From: Liolophura sinensis
Taxonomy: Eukaryota; Mollusca; Polyplacophora; Chitonida; Chitonidae
DNA: 64,000 nucleotides
NCBI RefSeq assembly: GCF_032854445.1
Contig: NC_088295.1
Location: 54,727,249-54,791,248, forward strand
Direction: 5' to 3'
The notes beneath the pieces were generated by a model. It was not told the origin of the DNA, did not search any database, and saw only the letters and a list, made by a program, of their open reading frames with translations. This document shows positions 1 through 13,556 of the stretch, piece after piece. The first letter of the stretch is position 1. The number at the start of each line of letters is the position of its first letter. The position numbers and the translations under genes were made by a program.

Positions 1-2770
1 TATTCAGCGCGTGCACATGGAGGTGCAATTGTTTTACGATCAGTTATTTCATTTTTAACCACGCGTCTCTTTATCGTGTGTAACTGAGACACATGTAATG
101 GCGCCTCGGCACAAAAGGAACCTTCCACATTAACAAATGGATCTTTGACAGATTTCAGTAAATTAATAAAGAAGGTGTCGTTAGGGCAGATGCGAGCACG
201 TTTCACATCAAAAAGATTGTGTATAATTGTCACAAAAACCTTTCCTGTAATCTGTTTTGATTGACACCGGGACATAATGTGAAAGCAATGGAAAGTCTAG
301 TCTGTAAATAAGTAATAACAATCATACATTACACTGCCCTTGGGACGAGAAAGAACTCTGAAGCACCGCGCCATGACCGATGAAGATATTTCGATTATTG
401 GGCTTATTGCAGAAAGGACTTAAACACAGACAGACTTTTATCTCTCTTCATTTCCTCATCAATACGCAAACCAATTTCTTTTAGAGTTCTCTGTCAGTTC
501 GGTTCCGTTTGACGGCCTTTGACATCGCGTGACAAACCAAAGAAGATATCGTCCCCATTTACCATCGTTACGCCGCTGTGCCTAAGACAAGCTAGTAGAA
601 AGTTAGCTAAATACGCTATCCTCAGAATATCACTATAAATGTGGCACGCTTTTATAAACACGTGAACGTTGGGGGCCATCGCAACGCGAAGACATTTATG
701 ATACACGCCATTACGAAGTCAATAATCTGAATCACCACTACCACTTTCCTAGCACTTTCATTGTGAATTTGTGACCTAATTTAGTGACACTGGGCTTACG
801 TCCTGTGGCACAAAGCCTGTTCGAGGTTTTGCTACCTTGAACCTACACGTTTTGTATTGTAAAGGACCTAAAATTTCGCCTGAAAAGGTGAATTTATAGG
901 GGCAAATAAATGTCATAATATATTATTTCTGGCGCTGAAACTTTTTTCAGCAGGGTAAGAAATTATCTCGAAATAAACGTCAAAGCATATCTAGAAGATC
1001 AATGGAACTCTCAGAATCAGGAAAAATGCGGAATTTGGTCTCGGTTGAAAATTGAGGTTACTTACAGTAATTCGAATTAACTCATATTTTCTGTTGTTAT
1101 TTTTTCTTCCGTGAGTTTATAAAACTTTCAACGAACCCAAACACGTCGGCAAAATGATACAAATTTTATCAACTATACATCAACTATCCATCAGTCAAGC
1201 TTCAGTTAAAGAAACATTTTCTGCTCGCTTTAAGACTATGTTCCCATCCCAGCGTTCCCAGCGTTTATTTAACCACATCGGGTCACTTCATGTTATAGCT
1301 CTTAGCGTCAGCACTCAATTCCTTCTGTATCTTAGTGTATAAGATTCTTAGCGTAAAAGACCAAGACATTTCTAAAGGAATGAGACATGCCATTGAAGTG
1401 GTATCAAAGTTCTGACAGGTTGAAATGCCAGGAGTCATCGCGTTGAGACAGTTACACGGGAAACTGACTGCTAAATATCACACTGTGACTGATACAAGCT
1501 TCGGTTTAACTTGGAAACGCAGTATTTTAATATTATGTACTGTTCTTTCAGCTCTTCTGGAATGCAATCGATATTAGAGTGACATTTTAAAGAATGGATT
1601 TAACAGAGGAAAAATCCAGGGACATTGCTATATCCTTAGACAAAGTGCTTTTCGTCTGCTTGGGTGGTCTCGTAAATTGTTCTCCCTGAAAATATTCGCC
1701 TCGGCAAGAATACCTCTTGGAAAGTAATAATATCCAAATCAACTGCATTTTAAAACTCTGGGTTATTATTATTTTAGCTGATGTTTGATGACCCCTACCT
1801 CAAATTACTATGTCATTCCATATTTATTGTCCTTTGACAACAATCGTGGGTGTATTAACGACGTCTCTCTCGTTCATTGTATTCATTGCCAGTAAAATTC
1901 TATTCTGCGACGTCGACAGCCAAGCATTATTACAAATTATTTAATCTGGATTAATTGGCGGATTAATTAACTCAATATAAAACGGAATCACACCGAATGA
2001 CAGCCCCCTCATAGACTGCAGAAACATGATCACAAATAGCAGTCAGTAGAGATCTTTAGATCTTAGGACTTTCCTAAGGACTTTACCAGCAACATCTAGC
2101 TGTGAAAAACGAATTGTATATCCAAAGCATCGAGAGCCAATCGAGGCCTTTGCTTTGAATCACTTTTGTAATTGCGAGGAAATTGAACAAAACGAAAGCA
2201 ATGTAAGGGCGGAAGTCACGGTTCTACCACTGCAAAATGATTTCCTCAATAGCGCCAATTAGACTGCAAAAATTGGCAATAGCTGAAACGCCAAACGATA
2301 CACAGTGGCAAAATTGTTAGTTTCCACTCTGACATTGTCCGCAATTTGCCTCTCAGGAAGTTCTTATTGCGTGAAAAATGATCTGATTCAAACAACCTGG
2401 TCGGCTTTATTGGCTGCAACAATGCTCCTGGGTACTTTCATGGTTGGTCCAATATTGGCGGCCGTCTGGTAAACACGAAACCAACCGATCGGCCCTAAAG
2501 CTCTGTCGCATGACTTTCAAATTAAAGATCGACGCTGGACGTCACAGTTTGGATGATGCTTTAGAGCTGACACCCTTGGGTATGTGTTAACAAGCCTTAG
2601 AGGCGATTTGCTATACACATAAAGGTACATAAACACAAGTAGTCATGTAAAGTGTAAACTTACACGCAGCGGCAAGAAGAGGACGCATACAACCCGGTCG
2701 TTATTGCATTTTCAACGCTAAGCTTTCCTAAGGGTGAGGGACAATCACTTACAAACATGTTTATCACCGA
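1..2770. other. Gene-free stretch
   Basis: No exon, RNA gene or recognisable repeat is seen. Open frames are short (the longest about 70 codons), have no family resemblance and show no splice context. It reads as ordinary AT-rich intergenic or intronic DNA. Confidence 0.6.
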
Positions 2771-2771
2771 A

Positions 2772-3008
2772 CCTTCAGCGTTATTCGATAAAGTGTGTAA
2801 TAAACACTTATCGATAGGACAGCACCTAGTCACTTCCAGTCATAATCAATCCGTAAACCATGCAATCAGTCAACGACGATTTACATTTCATCAAACTGTC
2901 AGTGTTATTCCAGAAAGTGTATTTTGAAAACTTTTAGATAGAAAAGATCCTCGTCACTTTCAGTTTTCGTCATTCCATAAACCAGTCGTTCAGTAACGAT
3001 TTGCATAA
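2772..3008. repeat. Diverged direct duplication, two ~115-bp units
   Basis: The segments about 2772-2885 and 2899-3008 share an ordered run of words: GTTATTC, AAAGTGT, TAGATA/CGATAGGA, GTCACTT, CAGT, ATTCCATAAACCA-like, CAGT, AACGA and TTTGCAT/TTTACAT. This fits an old tandem duplication. The first unit also holds a small inverted repeat (CGATAAAGTGT ... AACACTTATCG). No function is apparent. Confidence 0.45.
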
Positions 3009-3009
3009 C

Positions 3010-6000
3010 TGACATTTCATATCTATCTTTACCGAGACACGTTTTTCTGCGAGTAACTTCAGAACAGTAGGGGAAACTTCGTCCAATATTTTCTTTGGCG
3101 ATAAATAAATTGTTTCAATTTAATTATTAAAATAATTTCTTCGATAAAACTATAAATAAATGATTGAATGTACTAAACAGGATTACATTGCATATAGCAT
3201 TAATTAGGTGTGAACTATATCCTCTTTAAAAACATCACCGTAGACGTACAGAAATCGATATCAACATCGATACTTTGGCGCAGCTTAATTCCAATGGCGA
3301 GAATGGATTGTCATGCATATGGAACACGAAATCATTTATTGGTTAGGTTTCTATTGTCCACACAGCATTATAACATTAATTTTATGAGACTGTTTTTTAA
3401 CAAATGTATTTTGGGGCGAAAACCCCAGAGAAAATGGACGCTTACGTTTAATACGACGAAAAATGACACCATGGAAAGTCTGGAGGGAATGCACAATACT
3501 TGATCATAATGGTTGTCCTGATGAAATTTACATGGCGACTCAGTTTTCAGAGAGAAGACCACTCTGGTTAGGGGGCTCTTGGTGTAGCGATCAACACGCT
3601 TCGTTAACGCAGGAGAATTCCACTTACGTTAGCTTTGGAATCGAACTTTGGGACATTTATTGAACACGACGACAAAGGATATGGCTATCAAAAGGTTCAA
3701 AGACGGCTTGACATGTTAAATTACAGAGTTGCATTTTCGGGATAATAAACGCAAAATATCGCCGCGCAGGCTCGGTCAATCTTATAACAATAGTGAAGAC
3801 GTAATTCGTTATGAAATTGTCCCATTAAATTGCACCATAACGCTGATCACTAAAACTTGAATAAAAGGAGAGGATGAAAAACGCACAAGCGTTTAGACGA
3901 GACGAGGAGTATCAGAAAAGAACGTAATCTGATATTATGCCGCTGTATTCAGTCCGAGGCATCGATCAGAAGCGTTTATGGGACGACAAAGAAAGCAACC
4001 GTTTGGGAAACGTAAAGTCCACATAGAGGAATTAGTCTTGTCCGCTGGGCACTGTGAGGAGATGATGCCCTACCTTGAGGGGAGAACCTGATGAAGTTAC
4101 TCGAATGAAGTTGCCCTGTTTGTCAAGTAGTGGAAACTTTCAGTTACGGTCTTTGCTACGAACGTATTTCATCGGTCACTGCTTATAACAGTATACAAAA
4201 AATTCTGATATATGCCAAAGGACGATTAACTGACACGACAGCTGCGAACATAGTAGTGAGCAATTCCCGTCTAAGCAAGTCGGTCCCAAGATGTGTAAAA
4301 ACTCTCCTTGGTGTACTGTAGTACATGTGAAATACTTCTTTGCTGTAAGGGCACACCTATACAGAAACTCTATTGCACAAAAGAACACGAAGATGTTAAT
4401 TGGACCGACTTGTTTTAAGCGGTTTATGTTCCTGACAGGTTGACAGCTTTTTCATACTCGACTAAGCAAACTATGATAGCAATGCAACATGAATATTTTT
4501 GGATACCAGAGACACTATGGAGCTAGTTAAAACATACTATATATAAGCTACTTATTGATATCATTTCGTCGGCTGTATAAACGGTTTGGGAAAATGGACG
4601 TGTCCTTTTCTAATATGTAGACACAAACTGATTAGGTAAACGACTCACGTGCGCTTTACTCCTTTTCCAGCTTTTATGAACAGATCATTAGTTTGGCCAT
4701 TACGATTTCTTTAATCATCGTCAGTGATATGACTGCTTGTAATTTCGACAAGCAACGTACATATAATTTGCAGTGGTGTTCAATTTGTTGCAGACTTCTT
4801 TACAAAATACCGTCTTTAATTTATTTGCATATAAATTGTTCGTCTAATGTTTTCGTTAGCATCCTTTGTAGAGATAAGACAATTTAGTTAAAAACCTTTC
4901 CTTTCTTTTGGAAAAGGCTAGTTCCACTTGCATGAATCTGAATATGCCGTTGACTGACATATACATATCGTCAATTTTTTGTTGGATTCGATAACAACAA
5001 TAGAGCGGGAAAGAAGATACCATTTTCTACGCTTCAGCAAGGCAACATGATTGTTTTCCATAACGATCATTCAGAACATTGATCAAAATGGCTGGGTACT
5101 GGTCCGCCAATATGACGTCAATTATCAGTTGCCAATTGACAGAGACCGTTTTCTGCCAAGGTCAGACGAGGTCAAACTGTCTGCTGATTACAAGTGTTTA
5201 TTTCGTCTTGGAGCTTTCGGCGTCAAGATATTCATAGGAGTTCCTTCCTATACGAGCCGTCACCTTTTTCTCCTGGACGGTGTCGTGCGGACTGCAGTTA
5301 AACCCTTGGCTGTCTGGTTGAAGTCTTTGTCACCCAGCAGCGGTGAGCAGCCATCAGGGGCTAGCCAAGTGACTGCCTCGCATAGCACTCAACACATTCA
5401 TCATTTATGAGATCCAAATGGGATGATTACTGAGAATTAGTGACCAGTGGCGAAGCAATCCATTACTTAAGCCCGTGTGAGCTTTCTTATTTCTCGTACA
5501 TCTCAAAACTCGTTTTGCTGACATGCATCTCTCCAGGGAAGCAGCCATCAGGGCTTCATTATCAGGCACTAACACCATATTCGGAGGAATCATGAGGTCT
5601 CAGCCCTACATCCCATAAGCTGCCACATGGGGAGAGAGTTTTGTTAAAACTTAATATATTGGCTACATTAAAATAATATATGTGGTCTGTTCTAATGTCA
5701 GCTCGACCCTTTAGATGACCTATCGTTCGTGAGGAACTGGACATTGCCAAGGTTAAGGGAAAACAATAAACTTCTTATCAAATTACATGGTGTTGTCAAA
5801 GTGCATCAAAACAATGGATCACTCTAAAAACGCTGGTGCCTGAAATACGTGCGTTTCAACACATCGCTCTATGAAAAAAACAGATGAATAGAGACAAGTC
5901 AATACTAGTATTTTATTTCTTGTATAAAATTGGCTAAACAAGTAACGAAGGGAGTATCTGAGAAAAGAGCTAAAAAGTCAATCAAAATTTTTGTAAAATT

Positions 6001-8980
6001 AAAATTGAGCCGTATATTAGTAGTTGTAAGTGTTGTTGCAAGAATGCCTTGGATCTGGTTCTATAAAGTTATTTGTCAATAACAAAAATGTTACGTAGCT
6101 CATCTGACTAAAGTGTCAAGGCTTTTTTGACTTTTACTTTAAACTAAGGTGATGTAAGGGACGTGTAAATTTTGCTCGCCTGCTTTTTCTGTTTCATTTT
6201 CTCTATTTTAGACTGTTACGCAACATTTGAAATCAGTCGTCTTTTTGGCGAAATTTAATGGAATTTTTGACCAAACTGAGTTCTTTTTAAGGACATCCGT
6301 ACTTAAAACGCCACTCTTCGAGTTAATTCTGTACAACTTTTATCAGCTTAAGGCATTTTTCTCTAAACAGCAAGCGCAAATCTCTTTTGAATGTTTGAAA
6401 GAAATTTGTGAACTTCACGTTTGGATAAGGAAGAATTTCAGACCCTGATCTTATTCGATGTAGGCCTTAAAACATGTTATATAATTCCTGCTTGTGAGGT
6501 TTGCGGATAACCCTAATTTTCACAAATATTATTTTATCCTGGTTCTCACATGTATCCGCTGAAAACAGGAGTCAATTTCAAAGTTTACATTCAAAGATCT
6601 CTCTCTTCCCGGGATACTCCTGACTTAACATAGGAATTTAGCGTCATTAAATGGTGAAGAAAATGCATTAAATGTTTTTATTATAACATATACGCTTTTC
6701 AGTGTACAATTTTGGCTTGCCCAGCTGGTATATCAAACCTGAGACGACAGGCCCATCTCACACAATTCGAGTTGATGATCAAAGTGGACCACACACTCTT
6801 TTGACAATCTTTACATAACTTACAAGTTAACCAAGTCTTGTCATGAGCGTTGGAATGTATTGTTTCTGTCTTCAGGTGCAAAGCTCGTAGACGACATTCC
6901 GACAACAGCACTTTAGGGACATGTGCAGCTCAATTTAGATTGTGGCTTTTGTATATTATCCGATCGACACGAACCTGTTTCGAACTCTCACGCAGGCGTA
7001 AGCCTTTTAATTTAGGTGCAGTTTCGCACATCGGCGCAAAGCCTTTTCATGACAAACGGACAAGTGTTTTAACGATTTGGAAGGCATTTCCTTACAGCTG
7101 TTGTTTGAGTAATGGTTCCTGAGTTGTGAAAACTCGTTCCAAAGTTGTATCATGATCTTTGGTGGGAATTGTGGAGGAGAGGATTACGGTCTCTAACCAC
7201 AGACAACTCTACGCTCACGATCGACATCTCTTACGGCCTTTATTACGATTATAAAAAATGCATGCCATCCGCTGCTAGTGCTGAATTCGCATGAACAGCC
7301 AGACCTAGATGAGATTGCCACTATGGCTGCTTTGATGGCGATTGCTTTGATCCCGAACTTTGATCCGTCAGCGATTGTTTGCACAGTGGCTCACCGTTGC
7401 CTCTATACAGCCTGGGAACGTGCGAAAGTGTTCGTTACGGCTTTCATCAAACATCTCCCTGTCGGCTCTCAGACCCGGGGGTATATATTATTCAAGATTT
7501 TCGTACTTTACTGTTCTGTGTTTTCCAAAAAACTCTAGTCTAAAGAAGCCAACTAACTATTGGAATATATAATGACTTTCCGATTTTCTGAATGATCGCG
7601 GTGTTGACACGTTGCTTTTAAAGAGTTTCGGCAACGTGACTTAACTTAAGCAGCAGTAATTGATTATCTCCTGCTGAAACTAGTCCAGAACTACGTTAGG
7701 CGACCACGGCTAATTTATAACTGTGATAGTGATCTAGGTGAAGACCTAAGGCCAGTGTCACACGTGCCCTATCAGTGCTATACTATAACCTCCAAGATCT
7801 CCATGTGATACCGTTGACATCTATCAGTACCTAACCTACGATCTGCTTTCTCTGCGTTACCCTTTCTTCCTCATGTTTTATGTGCCCTGCCAAGAGATCG
7901 ATATTTATAGATACACCATTGCTTCTCGAAAGCAACCATTCGGTATTTTATCCAAGTTATAGTTTTCACTGGTATCAAGAATATTCAGTGTTTGTAACCA
8001 TATAACTTCAGTAGACTATAGTTATAGATAATGGTGATTGCACTAATGGAATATAAAAGATTTCTGTATAATAGCTATTAACTGCTTTGAGATTTGATTT
8101 TAATTTGCCCTGCTTTCGTCTTCGTCTGTTAGCTTTGGTGGAGAATTGTGGATTTAAGCGAAGGAATGCATGGCGTTGACAATATACGTAAAAAAACCCA
8201 AAGTACCAGTTGTTGCTACGATCCTGACGACCATATTCATAAGGTACTCGGAAGCTCCTGACAGGTTGTGAAGAATGTAATTTAGGCCTCAATAAAAGAA
8301 TTTGCCTCCCCACCGTCACGCCCAGCACGATATCTTCGCCAAACTAGATCGCGTGCTAGTTGTGTCTTTCACTACCATCTTGTCAAAAGCCGCTGTAGAC
8401 TGTCACTACTACTATCGTGCATGTATGGCAAGCTTAACTTGCATTCCCCTTGCAGTCAGGACAAGCACAAGTTATACGGAAAACCATGGGCTCGTACATG
8501 TGTATATAACGTCAGACCCTTATTAATTCTCCATAAGCGACAATATTAAAGTTTAGTGCGGTAACACAGTCCCAATTTGTTACCCAGTCTGTGAAAAGGT
8601 AACCATAAAAATCTTGACATAGGTTTACCGTCAAAATTTGAACCTTTCTATGCCAGAAGCTGGTAGCAGCCAAGGGAACGCTACTCGCAGCCTCAACACC
8701 ACCTGACACATTGTATCCTCTCGCGAACTCATACCTGCTCAAAGTTTAGACAAGTTCCAATTTTTTGACACCAATCATTCAACTGTACATCAAAAATGGC
8801 TGACTGGTAGCGAGAAAAGACTGCACACCCTAAGATACACAGCACTGCATTCTCATGTCGAAAAAAAAAATTGCTAATAGGAATTTCCATGTAAAGATGT
8901 TAACGCAACTTTATCTTAGTAACAAGATAAATAACATAGAGAGAATGTAACACCACCACCCACTCTTATATATGATATAG
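3010..8980. other. Gene-free stretch
   Basis: No supported gene. The longest open frame (about 5051-5410, +) has a non-ATG start, no conserved motif and no splice signals in the right place, so I treat it as chance. No tandem repeat or SINE is recognised. Confidence 0.5.
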
Positions 8981-8984
8981 TACA

Positions 8985-9165
8985 ATGACAGTATAATGTA
9001 ACTGGGTGGGGTATCATGTCTGGTGTCTTCGGAATAATCTTTCCGCGACGACAGCACCTTGGCGCCATAGACTCGGAATGCCGCGGGAATACACAGTATA
9101 TGTACACGCATCTAATGACTCCTCATCGTCATATGACTGGAAAATTGTTAAGTACTTCCTTAATT
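8985..9165 (+). mobile_element. SINE family C copy, diverged
   Basis: The segment contains GGTGGGGTATCATGTCTGGT, a GACGACAGCACCTTGGCG block and the 3' module ATCTAATGACTCCTC followed by GTCATATGACTG and a TTGTTAAGTAC end. The same ordered modules recur at 43.36-43.64 kb, which defines a repeat family. The last part (GTCATATGACTG...TTAAGTACGACGTTAAA) is shared with SINE family B here, suggesting a common LINE-type 3' tail. The copy is degenerate and its 5' end is uncertain. Confidence 0.6.
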
Positions 9166-9189
9166 CATTCATTTAAAGTCATTCAGCTC

Positions 9190-9490
9190 TTTAGAATAAC
9201 TAATGACACCGTATTATAGCAGGGGGCGGAGGTTTGGAGAGAGGGGAACACTGTGCTCAGGAGAATATAAGTAATTCGGTGAATAGAGCTCAGGACAGTT
9301 ATGCGCAGCAATTTACAAGGTTCTACAATGTTCAACTTGCCCTAAACTCGCTCTTCTCGCCAGCACCTCACTTAATAACATCGTCAATTCGTAACATATT
9401 AATAGTAACCCGAGTTGACATGTCTTTGCGCGTTTGGCCAAGTCGAGTATTATTTTATTCTTGGTAAGACACGATTTGCGATTGAATCTA
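9190..9490. other. Gene-free stretch
   Basis: Unique-looking DNA between the SINE C copy and the 24-bp array. No exon is supported. Confidence 0.4.
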
Positions 9491-9493
9491 GGA

Positions 9494-9562
9494 CAGGGTC
9501 AGGCGAGACAGATAGGTCAGGGTCAGGCGAGACAGATAGGTCAGGGTCAGGCGAGACAGATT
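9494..9562. repeat. 24-bp tandem repeat, 3 units
   Basis: CAGGGTCAGGCGAGACAGAT begins at 9494, 9518 and 9542, a period of exactly 24 bp with nearly identical units. Because 24 is a multiple of three, the repeat stays open in several frames. No protein is supported. Confidence 0.85.
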
Positions 9563-11180
9563 TGTCATGTTGTCTTTATATGGCTGTTAATAATGTTGTC
9601 TTCGTTAGTGTTACAGTCACTAAATAGCCCTAAATATCCCGTCTTTAATTAGTTAAGCTAGCGTTGTCCAACATAACGTTTCAAAACCCTGAATTTTCCT
9701 TCTTAACTGTTCATGACTTCGGCACAGTCATGAGCCACTTTGCAAAGACTGACAGACACCATAGTTACTGACAATGATCGGAATTCAAACAACAATGTAT
9801 TAGAAAATGCTTGTTGTGGCAAATATGGGGTATATAGAATAAATTTATTCCACATTAGACAAAGAAAAAGTGTTAGAACCGTAAATAATTCCATGCACAT
9901 CGACGTGTCAAAGGTTATCGGGGTGACGTTCATTTTGAGGTATTTTGAGACAGGCATTACAAAAATCAGTGGCGAAACAACAACACAGCCTACATTGATT
10001 GTTCGATCCATACTCTTTACATCACATGCGCCTTTCGCTATGTTCACTGTATATCCCGGCCACCGCTAGCAAACTTTGTGCAGAAATCTAGAACAACGCG
10101 GAGATCACTGGGGTCACGATGACGATGCAGGATGCGATGTCAGGAAACCCCAAAACTCGGTCTCATTCTTTCTAATTATACTTTATACACTTGAAATATT
10201 TTTATATAAAACCATGCATATCGTGATTCTAACCAGCCCCTGAAATTGTTGATCGTTGATCAAATAGTTCCACCAGTGAAACCAGCTGTGAGGCAAAGCT
10301 TACAGAAGCCTACGTGACAGAGGTCCAAAGGTCAAGCTTGTTTAGTGGTGGCAGTGGTGTAAAGCGAGAGTAGAGACTGACACTTGTACTGTAAAGACTA
10401 TATGTTCGACCGCTTTGGCTATCATCTGTATTGCCTGAGAGCACAGTGACTTTCCGCCGCCTATTCATGTCGATAAAAGCACGTCAGCACCGTTGAAAGC
10501 ACTGGTTATTGCTGCTGTAGTGTTGTGTCAAGGAATGAACTTGATCCAAACCTACATGTATTTGTTTGAAAACTTACAAGGAATTGGCGGAAGTGCGCGG
10601 GCCACAATAACATAGGTAGAGGTTGATTATGAATCCTATATCCTATGTATCGACCTTGCTGACCGGAATGACGTAGCCAAGTCCTCATGACATCCAGCCA
10701 TTCTAAAAAAAAAAAAAAAAAAAATACGAAAAAACATTTATTTGTAAATTTACGGACTGATGAATCGTTCAACTGGAAACTAATCTATTAATCAATCCCT
10801 CATCAAAAGAAGCCAGCATACACATGGAAAATGTTGGTTCAGTCTCATTTTGGTGAAAACTATTTTGACCAGTGGAGTATTTACGTGCCGAGTGGCATGT
10901 GGTCACACCTTGTCTGACTGGTACGTTGTTCTCTGGCTAAGTAGCTTAAGTGGACAACAAGCAGGCCCGACTTTTTCTCGTTTTCAGCCGCTACCACCCC
11001 CCCCCCCCTCCCCCCTTAACAGATTACTTATCGATATTCACCCCGCTGATATTCCGGATTGAGACATCTTCTCTCCCCAGGCCACAATAAGCAGCTAGTT
11101 GGTATTAATTAAATCGCATCTGGTGGCCCCACACTACTTCCTATGAGGAAGGATAAATTGTTCAGACCTTGCGAACACTT
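9563..11180. other. Gene-free stretch with homopolymer tracts
   Basis: Contains a run of 20 A at 10,705-10,724 and 12 C at 10,997-11,008. The overlapping open frames near 9.7-10.07 kb on both strands have no motif and no exon borders, so they are judged to be chance. A tRNA T-loop-like word (GGTTCGTATCC, 11,190-11,200) at its 3' edge may be the B box of a decayed SINE. Confidence 0.45.
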
Positions 11181-11181
11181 T

Positions 11182-11412
11182 TTATCCTGGGTTCGTATCC
11201 GACATGCTGAGAACATGGCTATAACACGCCAGATTAGATACTGAAGGCAAAGCCTTTGCTTCGTCCTCGTCACTTGGAAACTTGGCCACAAGCGCAATTT
11301 GTGACAAGGCAGAAACTATTGCCGTGGAGCTTTCTTCGTCGTCCCTGGAATCAGGGCGCACTTTAGTCTGGAAGCATGCGGCTTCTTCTTCCTGATAAGT
11401 TGTGTGTGCTGG
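11182..11412 (-). CDS. Possible 3' exon, unrecognised
   Basis: On the minus strand a good acceptor (tgtcttccag, just above 11,412) precedes about 75 open codons ending in TAA. The inferred peptide is acidic (SRDDEESS, SDEDEA) with an amphipathic middle (IVSALSQIALVAKF). The open frame continues into the candidate intron to about 11,661, so it is not proof of coding. The last codons overlap a tRNA B-box-like word, which argues that the end is SINE-derived. No family recognised; the chance of a real exon is modest. Confidence 0.2.
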   Translation of the reverse strand, partial: PAHTTYQEEEAACFQTKVRPDSRDDEESSTAIVSALSQIALVAKFPSDEDEAKALPSVSNLACYSHVLSMSDTNPG

Positions 11413-11661
11413 AAGACAGTAACAAAATTTTTTACAATTCGCAGAAAATATTTTTTTTGTATTAAAAATTTTCAAATGTAACACCTGGATACGGAATGGA
11501 ATCGGATTTTGCGCGACACGATCTTCCGTTGAGCAATACGCCATGGCATCATGGCACCATCGGCTGCTTCTCAGTCTTTTCACCACGAACAAACGCCTCT
11601 CCGATTTCCTAGTGAATTTTTTTTCTCCAGGATGTTTTAATTTTCGGAGTAATATGTGCAT

Positions 11662-13110
11662 ATGACTCGGCTCTTGTGACCAAGGAGTGAAAAGCTTTGC
11701 ACTGGAGAGTAAGAAAACGTCCGTTATTGGATGAAGTTCGGTGGCTACCCGCAGGGCTTTATGGGTTTCATATAATTTAGTTTCGCTAAAAGCAAAAACG
11801 CGGGCTTATCAAAAGAGCGATGCTGTGTCTCTGCTTAGAAATCACGTGGGGCTATGAGACGATGAGGCGACAGGATCAGTTTTCCACGGATCATCACACC
11901 CTAGAGCTCATGTCAGCCTTCATATCGAGCTGACCACAAACAGGTCAGCACAATATTGACCTGTCATTGTTTTATAGTCAGGCTACGCCGTTAAAATACA
12001 GTAATGGCATGGAAGAAAGTGTGTTAAGTATGAACATCACTTCGTGGCATTTCATCTCTTCTTTTGTGCATTTAATTCAGGATGATTGATCAAGATTTCT
12101 TTGAACTTTTTGTTCTTCCCAGGTGTGTCTTTACCCGCAGATACATCATCAATCAAAGATGCATTCCCAAAGTTAGATTGCATTTTTATGAAGATTTTGT
12201 GATTTACTGCCGCGCGCTTCATTGGGAAAATATCAAAATGCTATTTTCCGCCCTAAAATATCTTACTTTGTCTTGAAATCATTTTTGTCCAGTTCTTGAC
12301 GCCCGTCATTCTTTACATTCCGTACGTCAAACTAACAATTCGTCATTTTATGCCATATCCCTTTAGTATGAATGAAACGACGAAATTTTACAAGCTTAAG
12401 ATATTCTAAGTACATGTTGAACATAGCTTGTAATTTAATAACATAGCCCATGATGGCTGGGTAGACTTCTAATTACATTTGATAAAGAAACCTTGAGTAA
12501 GGAAAAAGGCCTGGTGTATTTCCCTGCCAAGGAGGTATAAATATGGCTGCATTCACTGATAATCCGATAGACAACAATCGAAACTACTTCTTCCCGCATC
12601 GTCCCCTCAAAATCTTTGCTCTTTTGAAGCTGGTTCTTGATGAAGACCTTCTAGTATAACCGATATGTGCTCAGAAAGACATCAGTCATGTGTATTGTGC
12701 CCGGTTTTATTCCTGGGTACACCAAAACGATAACGATTTTCCTTTAACTTTAGGGTTTTCAATAATCCCCAAACCCCGTTCTACGTCTTCCGGGATATGC
12801 CTCCAGCTAAAAGTCGCTCCACGACTCTTCAAACCCTCAGTAAAATCGATTTTAATTTGATGTTCTCTTCGTGTGACATCCACCGAACGGTGCTACCTTC
12901 CATTTGACGAGTTGCATCACACCAGGAAGGCGCTGCTTTCAAGTGCTCGACTTACAACTCAGCAATGAGCGCAGACATGGAAGGAAATACATAAAGAATC
13001 CTTGGCCTGAGGGCCCTGTCCAGTTTTCTTCAAATTCTTTTCCAGTTATTTGACACGTACATAATAAACGTCTATTAATCTATCAATCATTTCAGGAAAT
13101 GTAACAAATT
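11662..13110. other. Gene-free stretch
   Basis: No exon or repeat could be supported. Confidence 0.45.
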
Positions 13111-13121
13111 TGTGCAGGTAC

Positions 13122-13162
13122 ATTAATGTGTAGCTTGGTATATCTGCAAGCCACACATTAAT
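13122..13162. repeat. Small inverted repeat (hairpin)
   Basis: ATTAATGTGTAGCTTG (13,122-13,137) and CAAGCCACACATTAAT (13,147-13,162) pair at 15 of 16 positions around a 9-nt loop. They are followed by short repeats of the word TAAACGCTACACA. It may be a remnant of a fold-back element; no gene is nearby. Confidence 0.6.
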
Positions 13163-13363
13163 GCTACACATAAACGCTACACATAAACGCTACACATTTG
13201 CTTTCTGAGAATAGTACTGCAACGTTGACGCTTGTTTCAACAGTTTTGACAAAAGTTTTATATGGACACGTCGATTCACCATTACCGCTTGAGGTATAGA
13301 TGCTAAAATAACGAGTAAAAATGAGTTAAATGTGCAAAATGGACGCACAGTACGATTGTAACT

Positions 13364-13556
13364 TCTACTATTATTATTACTACTGCTACTGTGACTGCTG
13401 AATGTACTATTTTTATCGCTACTATTACTACCATAAGTACTATTACTACCATAAGTACTATTACTTATACTGCCATTTGTACTATTACTGCTAATACCAT
13501 CACTTTTAGTAATAACTGATATCGCTGCTACTATTACTACTTCTTCTACAACTACG
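13364..13556. repeat. Imperfect trinucleotide (ACT/ATT) microsatellite
   Basis: Long run of ACT, ATT and GCT triplets (ACTATTATTATTACTACT...) with a local duplication of ACCATAAGTACTATTACT. Low-complexity DNA. Confidence 0.8.

Noticed and set aside
5051-5410. 119-codon + frame
   Set aside because: Starts at a non-ATG codon, has no recognisable domain and no splice context.
9703-10069. Overlapping open frames of 109 and 114 codons on opposite strands
   Set aside because: No family motif, no coherent exon borders, and expected by chance in 64 kb of such DNA.
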